From assembly GCA_026214975.1 (NCBI GenBank), contig JAOBSW010000108.1:186001-250000 (forward strand): DNA of 64,000 nucleotides, in the 5' to 3' direction. The notes beneath the pieces are model-generated. The model saw only the letters and a program-made list of their open reading frames with translations, was not told where the DNA came from and did not search any database. Positions 57,236 to 64,000 of the stretch are shown here, one piece after another. The stretch comes from Gentiana macrophylla. Lineage: Eukaryota; Streptophyta; Magnoliopsida; Gentianales; Gentianaceae. The number at the start of each line of letters is the position of its first letter. Position 1 is the stretch's first letter. Position numbers and translations under genes: made by a program.

Positions 57236-58847
57236 GATCAAGTTGATACTAGGAGCGGCACCAGTTGCTAAGGCACCCTATAGAATGGCACCGTCTGAAT
57301 TGAAGGAGTTGAAAGCTCAGCTTAAGGACATGCTTGAGAGGAATATAATTCAGCCTAGTACTTCGCCTTAGGGAGACCCAGTGTTGTTTGTTAAGAAGAA
57401 AGATGGTAGCATGAGGATGTGCATAGATTACAGAGCGTTGAACAATCTTACCATCAAGAATAAGTACCCTTTGCCAAGGCGAGAGAGTGTGTTCTAAGAT
57501 TGATCTTAGGTCAGGGTATCACCAGTTGAAGATCAAGGTAGCAGATATACCGAAGACGGCTTTCAGTATGAGGTATGGACATTATAAGTTCTTAGTCATG
57601 CCTTTTGTACTCACTAATGCTCCATCTGCATTTATGGACTTAATGCAACGTGTTTTCAAGCCATACTTGGATAAGTTTGTGATAGTGTTCATAGATGATA
57701 TTCTAGTGTACTCTAAGGATGAGAAAGAGCATGAAGAACACTTAAGGATATTGTTGGAGACTTTGAAGAAGAACCAGTTGTATGCTAAGTTCTCGAAGTG
57801 TGACTTTTGGTTGGATCAAGTGATTTTCTTGGGTCATGTCATTTCTGGAGATGGCATTAAGGTTGATCTTGTGAATATTGAAGCAGTTGAGAAGTGGTCC
57901 AGACCGACTACCATTTCAGAGGTTAGAAGTTTTCTCGGTTTGGTGGGCTATTATAGGAAGTTGGTTTAGGATTTCTCAAGGATAGCTACACCACTTACCT
58001 GGCTCACTCAAAAGAATGTAAAGTTCGAGTGGACCAGTGAGTGTGAAGAGGCTTTTCAGACATTGAAGACGAAGTTGACTACAGCCCCAGTTTTGGCAGT
58101 TCCGGAGATCTTTGATAATTATGACATTTACACAGATGCTTCGGGACAAGGTTTGGGTTGTGTGTTGATGCAAGGAGGGAAGTAATTGCTTATGCATCTA
58201 GATAGTTGAAGGTGCATGAGAAGAATTACCGAACACATGACTTAGAGTTAGCAGCGGTTGTGTTTGCCTTGAAGATTTGGAGGCACTACTTGTATGGAGT
58301 TAAGGCTAGGATCTTCCCCAATCACAAGAGTTTGAAGTATTTCTTTACTCAAGAGAATCTGAATATGAGACAAAGGAGATGGTTAGATTTTGTTAAGGAT
58401 TATGACTTGGATATTCAGTACCATCCGGGTAAAGCGAATGTGGTAGCAGATGCTTTGAGCAGAAAACCAGTGTTTGCGGTTTCATGTGTTGAAGTTGTTG
58501 CAGAGAGGTTAGATGGGATGCATATTCGGAGTTTTGATCAGATTGAAGACCGGCAGTCTGTGGCACTGTTGTTAGACAGGTCCGAGTTAATGGATGATAT
58601 TCGGGAGAAGCAAGATGAAGACCCAGTTTTGGTTGACTTGAAGCGAGTTTCAAGAGAAAAGCCTACAATTGGATATGTGTTAGATAAGAATGGCAATCTT
58701 TGGTACCAAGATCGTCTGTGTGTGCCTAATGTTTCCGATTTGAGGCAGAGAGTTATGGAAGAGGCACATAGGATTGCTTTTGCGGTTCATCCAGGTGCTA
58801 CTAAAATGTACCGAGACTTAAAAAAAAGTTTTGGTGGCCCTCGATGA
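57236..58847 (+). pseudogene. Tekay-like reverse transcriptase and RNase H
   Basis: [20 protein letters not shown], a TAG near 57369, [20 protein letters not shown], then a deletion of about 40 bp after KYPLPR that removes the IDDLFDQL region. [13 protein letters not shown] and the intact catalytic [13 protein letters not shown] follow. A TAG near 57967 and a frameshift near 58185 precede RNase H ([41 protein letters not shown]). The zinc-finger part of integrase begins at about 58760. Confidence 0.85.
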
Positions 58848-60024
58848 AACTGGAAATAGCTAAGTTCGTAGCAGAGTGTGACACTCGTCAGAAGGTTAAA
58901 CCGGAGCATAGAAGACCAGGAGGAATGCTTAAGCCATTAGATATCCCTGAATGGAAGTGGGATAAGATTACGGTGGATTTCATCACCGGCTTACCTAAGA
59001 CAAAGGGCGCACATGATGCGATTTGGGTGATTGTCGATAGATTGACCAAATCCACTCATTTCTTGCCGTATAAGGTTGATAGGTCCTTGAAGAAGATGAC
59101 GACACTGTACTTGTATAATATAGTGAAGTTACATGGAGTACCTATCTCGATAGTTTCGGATCGTGATCCGAGGTTCGTCAGTCGATTTTGGAAAAGTTTA
59201 CAATCAACTTTTAGAACCAAGTTGGATTTGAGTACGGCCTTTCATCCTCAGACAGACGGACAATCTGAGAGGACTATCCAAACACTTGAAGATATGTTGA
59301 GAGCTTGTGTCTTGGAAGTAGGCGGATCATGGGATGATTACCTACCGGTAGCGGAGTTTTCCTACAACAACAGTTATCATGCAAGTATAGGCATGCCACC
59401 GTTTGAAGCTTTTTATGGAACAAGATGTAGAACGCCGCTGTTTTGGGATGAAGTCGGGGAAAGACAAGTCACCGGGCCGGAATTGGTTGAGCAAGCTAAA
59501 GAGAGAGTTCAATTGGTTAAGAAGAATATGAATGCAGCTAAAGATAGGCAGAAATGTTGGGCAGATGTTAGAAGAAGACCCTTCGAGTTTGAAGTTGGTG
59601 AAAGAGTTTACCTACGAGTGTCACCAATGAAGGGAGTGAAACGTTTTGGACAAAAGGGAAAGCTAAGCCCGAGGTATGTTGGACCTTTTGAGATTCTGGA
59701 AAGAATCGGACCGTTGGCCTACAAGCTTAAGTTACCGGAATCCATGTCAAGAGTCCACAACGTGTTTCATGTCTCGATGTTGAAGAAGTGTTTGACTAAG
59801 ATGGATGTTGAAACTACTGTTGATCTGGAGAGTCTTCAAGACAATCTTTCATATAATGAGACACCAATCAGAATTTTGGACCGGAAAGAAAAGATGATTA
59901 AGAGACGGTGATCCCTTTGGTTCTGGTGCAATGGAGCAATCACTCAACGGATGAAGCCACTTAGGAAGTTGAGGACGATATGATCCGCGAGTTCCCAGAT
60001 TTTATGGACTTACCAGGTATGTTC
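58844..60024 (+). pseudogene. Tekay-like integrase with chromodomain-like tail
   Basis: The core has VDFITGLP, VSDRDPRF and TDGQSERTIQ, so Asp-Asp-Glu are all present. The C-terminal GKLSPRYVGPFEILERI is followed by VHNVFHVSMLKKC. A frameshift near 59908 leads to IPLVLVQWSNHSTDEAT, a TAG near 59962, and the end DFMDLPGMF. The tail matches the chromodomain-type end of Tekay elements. Confidence 0.85.
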
Positions 60025-60047
60025 TAAGTTTCGAGGACGAAACTCCT

Positions 60048-60062
60048 TTAAGGGGGAAAGAA
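60048..60062 (+). other. Tekay-like polypurine tract
   Basis: TTAAGGGGGAAAGAA directly before the 3' LTR start TGTAATATTCCG. Confidence 0.8.
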
Positions 60063-60125
60063 TGTAATATTCCGATATTCGGGAAAGGGCAGACGTGTCA
60101 TTTTGCGAAAACGAAATATTGGGTT
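60063..60125 (+). repeat. Tekay-like 3' LTR, first 63 bp
   Basis: Starts TGTAATATTCCGATATTCGG and is interrupted after GGGTT by a copia LTR. The rest should lie beyond the right edge. Confidence 0.7.
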
Positions 60126-61960
60126 TGTTAGTAATATCATCCGCAGCGGAAGCGATTTAAGGATCTAGATCTATAAATTACACGTAATAAAATAACTAGA
60201 TCTACTCTACAAGGGGGTTGTAGATCATACCTCTTGGATCTCAAAATCCAAGTTGAAGAACCGCAATAGGAAGATTGCAAGTAGATGTGAAGAGCACCAC
60301 GATCTTCCGTACGTGTGATCCAAGCAACTCCCGGTGGAAGGAAATCCTCGTCTCGAATCCTTCCGATATGCTACCCGGAAAAATCTCCAAGATTTTTCCC
60401 CAACCCTCTTGGCCGAAATTGCTTCCTCCTCTCTAAGAGGTGGAAGTCGAAATTTACAATGTGTGTAAGGCTTGGGAGAACTCTCTTTATATAGGAGAGT
60501 AAAACTTAGCCTCCAAGGATTTAATATTTAATACAAAATCAATTATAATAATCCTATTAAATAAAGATAATCCCATAATATTCTAGAACAAATTTAGAAT
60601 AATATTTATCTTTATTTCTTTCCATAAATATTTATCCAATGAATATTTTATGCACATGTCCTATTAATACACAAGAAAATAATTTCTTGTTCCATAAAAA
60701 TAGACATGGGGCGAAAATTATAATGTTGACCTAGTCAATATTAATTTTGCCATAACACAATAATTGGGCCAAGATTATGGAAAATGTATTTTCCACATAT
60801 TTAATTATTTAGCCCAACTAATTTAATAGTCCACTAAACAATTAATTCACATACCGTTATAATAAAGTCCAACAAGAACTAAATTAATATTCTCGAGATT
60901 CGACGTCCGAGAATAGCTATGCTATATTAGGAGCACGCGTCGGGGACCATGGACTAATAATCAGCGGTTCGATAAATCAAATAAATAATTATCTTACGAG
61001 CAGAATAATTATATTCGATAAATCAATCACAGAATATGCCACCATAATCCCGTGATCGCACTCCTCCGATTATGAGATTATATTTATCTCCTCACGAGAA
61101 TAATAATAAGCGCCCATTGATATAATCATTAAATATGGATTAATCCTCCATAGACTGTTCATTCTAAATCGGGAAGTTACCGTTAACCTTTCAGAACCTC
61201 TTATCCTTATTTACCATTAACCCCTAGTGATCAATTAATTCATACAACTCACCGGGCGGCTAATCGGTGTAATATGAACTCCATGGATCGATCGGTTTCT
61301 TGGATTAACAAATAAAGAAGCGTCTATCTACTTCCATAAATGGAATGAATGGATTCGTGATCTCGTGATAACACGAGACTACTCACTCAATCGAAGACAA
61401 TGCCAAGATGGGGTAATTCGGATCACAGACTCAGTGTAATCCTTAACCGTCAAGTCAAACTTCATACCGATTCGAGCGGTTGGCGTGATCACCTCGGGAT
61501 TAAGATATATCCATAAATATGATCATCCATTGATTCGATAAGACTTTCGACACGGAATTATATCGTGAACTCTAATCAAATCGGTCCAAAGCCCTATATG
61601 ATATATCTATCATATATAAATGCCCCATTAGGTTCTCTTAACCGAAAGTCCGGATAAGACAATCACACCTATTGTGTTCTGGGCGCATTAATAGCACGTT
61701 AAAGGAGAGACCCGATACTCTCGATTAGCTTCACTACGGGCTAATTGTATTTTAAGTACATCTTCACTAACTCAATCCTCCTGTGTATATCCCATACACT
61801 GAGTTAAGTGATTACATAAATGATATACTTAGGGTTTTCTGTAGTGTAAATATTATTGTCACATCGGTGATTATGAGAATAATAAATATGAATAATAATG
61901 TCAATTCATTTATTAAATAAAACAATTACAAAAATTGTCTTTCGGGCATAACACCTAACA
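60126..61960 (-). repeat. Copia D 3' LTR
   Basis: 1,835 bp from TGTTAGTAATATC to CATAACACCTAACA (inverted ends TGTTAG/CTAACA). Minus-strand TATA box TATATAAA at 60493-60486. Confidence 0.75.
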
Positions 61961-61973
61961 ATCTCCCACTTGA
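61961..61973 (-). other. Copia D polypurine tract, with a second copy nearby
   Basis: The minus strand reads TCAAGTGGGAGAT next to the LTR. A second AGCAAGTGGGAGATGTAG block lies about 70 bp further in (62033-62050). Confidence 0.65.
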
Positions 61974-62050
61974 ACGAAAGCATGTGATTAATTGTTTTAG
62001 AGCATACCCTATTATTTAAAATACAACAAACTACATCTCCCACTTGCTCT

Positions 62051-64000
62051 AAAGCAATGGAGACCCATCCCGTATTCTAGTACCCATTAAGCATATCATA
62101 ACCATTTCAGATTCCAAAGTACACTCCGAGTATGCCGTCGTAGGATAGGTCAGTGACTCGGGGAGCACCTACATCTAAATGTCATGGGTCTTAATGATTA
62201 GTCAGATTGTCGCCTCGAGACGATCCATAGAATCGAAATGTTACAGGTCCATCTAATCATGTGGTACTGAGTAAACACTGAGCCCGAGATCGACTTAACG
62301 ATCATCCTCAATCTGACTTAAATTCAAAATCAGTGTATCACACATATCCAAGTTCATACATGAATATGTCCGCATATTATTCCTCGTTCTCTCAAGATAC
62401 TAAAGGATATACTAAACTTGCTTTGTTAACCGCCGAATCTAAGATTCGATCAAAGTTGACGTTCAATAACCTAACCATCTCTTACTAGAAAGAGAATCTA
62501 TCCCATTTCTCTTGATCCGAAGATTTAGAGAGTCATTCCTGAGGCATAGGGTAGAACTTCCTCGTTGAATGTTGCATACACAGATGCATCATCTTAACCA
62601 ATAAGATGGATGGGAAACCAGTGACTGATTCTAATGAATTCGACCGAGTCAAACTCTTTAGAATGTTGTCCAAATCACTATTGCAGAGAATTGTGGTAAT
62701 GTCAGATTCTGACTTCAGATAGCACACCCATGTTGATTCCAACTGTTGCAGTGTTATCCTTCACAAACACTAATATTTGTATGTATATATTCACTACTGA
62801 ACTAAAATTGATATCCAGTCTACAAAAGACTTATCAATATTCTAGTCAAATCCACATATTGTAGAAATATATGACTTCCAATGACCGAGAGGTTTGCTTT
62901 TTATCCACAAAGGACATAAGCCTTGTGATCATATTGTCATTAGTTCATAAGGCAATACCCTTTTATTTCGAATGAATCCAGACTCCGTTTGTTTGGCAAG
63001 AAAGTCTCAGGGAATCACCCATTTTTTCTGCTTTTGAACGGATCATGCAATACTAAGTGGTAAGAGAGTTCAAGGTCTGATTAACTCTCTACTTCTTAGG
63101 GAATTACCCCTAGACCACTCAATCTTTGCTCTGAAAGATAAACTTTCCTATTCATTCTACTCTTTTCCGTGTAGATCCAATTACTCCCACTGGGCCTGAG
63201 ACACTCAGGTGGTTCTATAAGAGTATGAACAGAACTGGAGTACCGAACTCCATTCATAGGGTTATGGCTATTAAACCAACTTCTATTATCAGAATCCTAT
63301 ACTGCTCACAAAAGAGCCATAGGTCATCAATCGATCCTCAGACTACAAAGTCCGCAGAACCCGTAATTGGTAATGGATAAACCATATTCCCACTACATTC
63401 TGGGTGGATCAAAATTCTGATTTTAGTTTAGTAGTATTTAGTGTTATCACCAACAACCGATGTTGGATGTGGTCTGATTTTAATCAGTTAGTAACTACCT
63501 TGAGTAAATGTACTTCAAGGTTCAAGGTTTTGTTGTTTATGGATTCTATCAGGAATGATGCAACAGTATAACTGTCCCTTCCCGATTTCAAGAATCATAC
63601 AACAAACCTTTTTCTCAATGCTACAAGATATAGAACGATTGGTCACTGACCGAACGTGTTCGTGAAATTTCCAGACCTACCTTCAAGCACCGTGTGCTAA
63701 ATGCTTATATTTATGGAAGTGGGGTGAACCGAATCCACACCTTATCCGTAAATTCCAAAGCATATTCTAGGTAGACTTCTCGGTCTTACATTTCAATGTA
63801 AACCGTTATTTCGCTTCCAATATCTTTATTGAGTTAAGCAGTGTATTATAGCACATCTACAACTATGTAAGGCAATTCAACGGTTTCTCCCTTAGTGAAA
63901 GCATTTCACTATGAGGCAGGCCGAGCATCAGTCCCTAGGACTATGTGATGGCCCATTTTTGAGTGGAGAATACTCCATCTCCGACAAAATCAAAGACACC
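62051..64000 (-). other. Long 3' region of copia D
   Basis: About 2 kb without a credible gene on either strand. The longest frame (62533-62742, minus) has no recognisable domain. Such long regions between RNase H and the 3' LTR are seen in some copia lineages. Confidence 0.45.

Larger units (their letters stand above)
55330..60125 (+). mobile_element. Tekay-like chromovirus, degraded
   Basis: Plus-strand gag, protease, RT, RNase H, integrase and chromodomain-like tail, then PPT and the first 63 bp of the 3' LTR, where a copia element is inserted. The 5' LTR, PBS and gag start are missing. Confidence 0.85.
60126..64000 (-). mobile_element. Copia element D, minus strand, 3' part
   Basis: 3' LTR at 60126-61960, then PPT and about 2 kb of 3' untranslated sequence up to the window edge. 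Pol is expected beyond 64000. The expected target duplication of the left flank is GGGTT (60121-60125). Confidence 0.7.

Overview
This window is intergenic chromatin of a flowering plant, probably a eudicot, built almost entirely of nested transposable elements. The evidence is the mix of element families: Sirevirus-like and other Ty1/copia elements, chromovirus, Tat-like and Athila-like Ty3/gypsy elements, a CACTA TNP2 relic, a TRIM-like element and a MITE-like insert. The AT-rich composition, plant tRNA primer-binding sites (initiator Met, Asp) and GT-AG introns agree with this. I see no convincing host gene, rRNA, tRNA gene or CRISPR array. Nearly every coding frame carries stops or frameshifts.

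Layout. 1-4538 is the promoter-proximal part of a minus-strand Athila-like element (LTR 2822-4538, tRNA-Asp PBS). It carries an isolated retropepsin ORF and a second ORF, and runs off the left edge. It is inserted in a CACTA TNP2 relic (4539-5990). 5991-8856 holds old debris and half of a Transposase_28-type antisense ORF. 8857-53795 is one minus-strand Tat-lineage element flanked by a perfect 5-bp duplication (TCCAT at 8852-8856 and 53796-53800). It splits that ORF, whose other half is at 53801-54286, and has been inflated to 45 kb by later insertions. These are a Sirevirus (9034-19811) in its 3' LTR, an Athila-related solo LTR (about 20720-22150) in an intron of its antisense ORF, a complete chromovirus-like gypsy element (27292-36743, TSD TTGAA) in its gag, and a copia element (37283-53194) in its 5' LTR. 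The copia element holds a chimeric retroelement (38001-43227) in its left LTR and a MITE-like insert (51695-51972) in its right LTR. 53801-55330 is old debris with a microsatellite and two LTR fragments. 55330-60125 is a degraded plus-strand Tekay-like chromovirus with a 94-nt intron between gag and protease. 60126-64000 is the 3' LTR and 3' untranslated region of a minus-strand copia element inserted in the Tekay 3' LTR.

How the pieces relate. Target-site duplications and paired LTRs give a relative order. The CACTA relic and the split antisense ORF are oldest; then the Tat element; then the Sirevirus, gypsy A and copia B insertions; then the chimera and the MITE-like insert inside B.

Most unusual signals: (i) arrays of the palindrome CGGTnnACCG phased at about 22 bp in two related LTRs and near ORF starts; (ii) a chimeric insertion with a near-matching TSD but unrelated ends; (iii) a 104-bp duplication, polypurine tract included, in both Sirevirus LTRs; (iv) a splice site placed to switch between Gag and Gag-Pol in the Tekay-like element; (v) accessory ORFs downstream of or separate from pol, each with its own TATA box.
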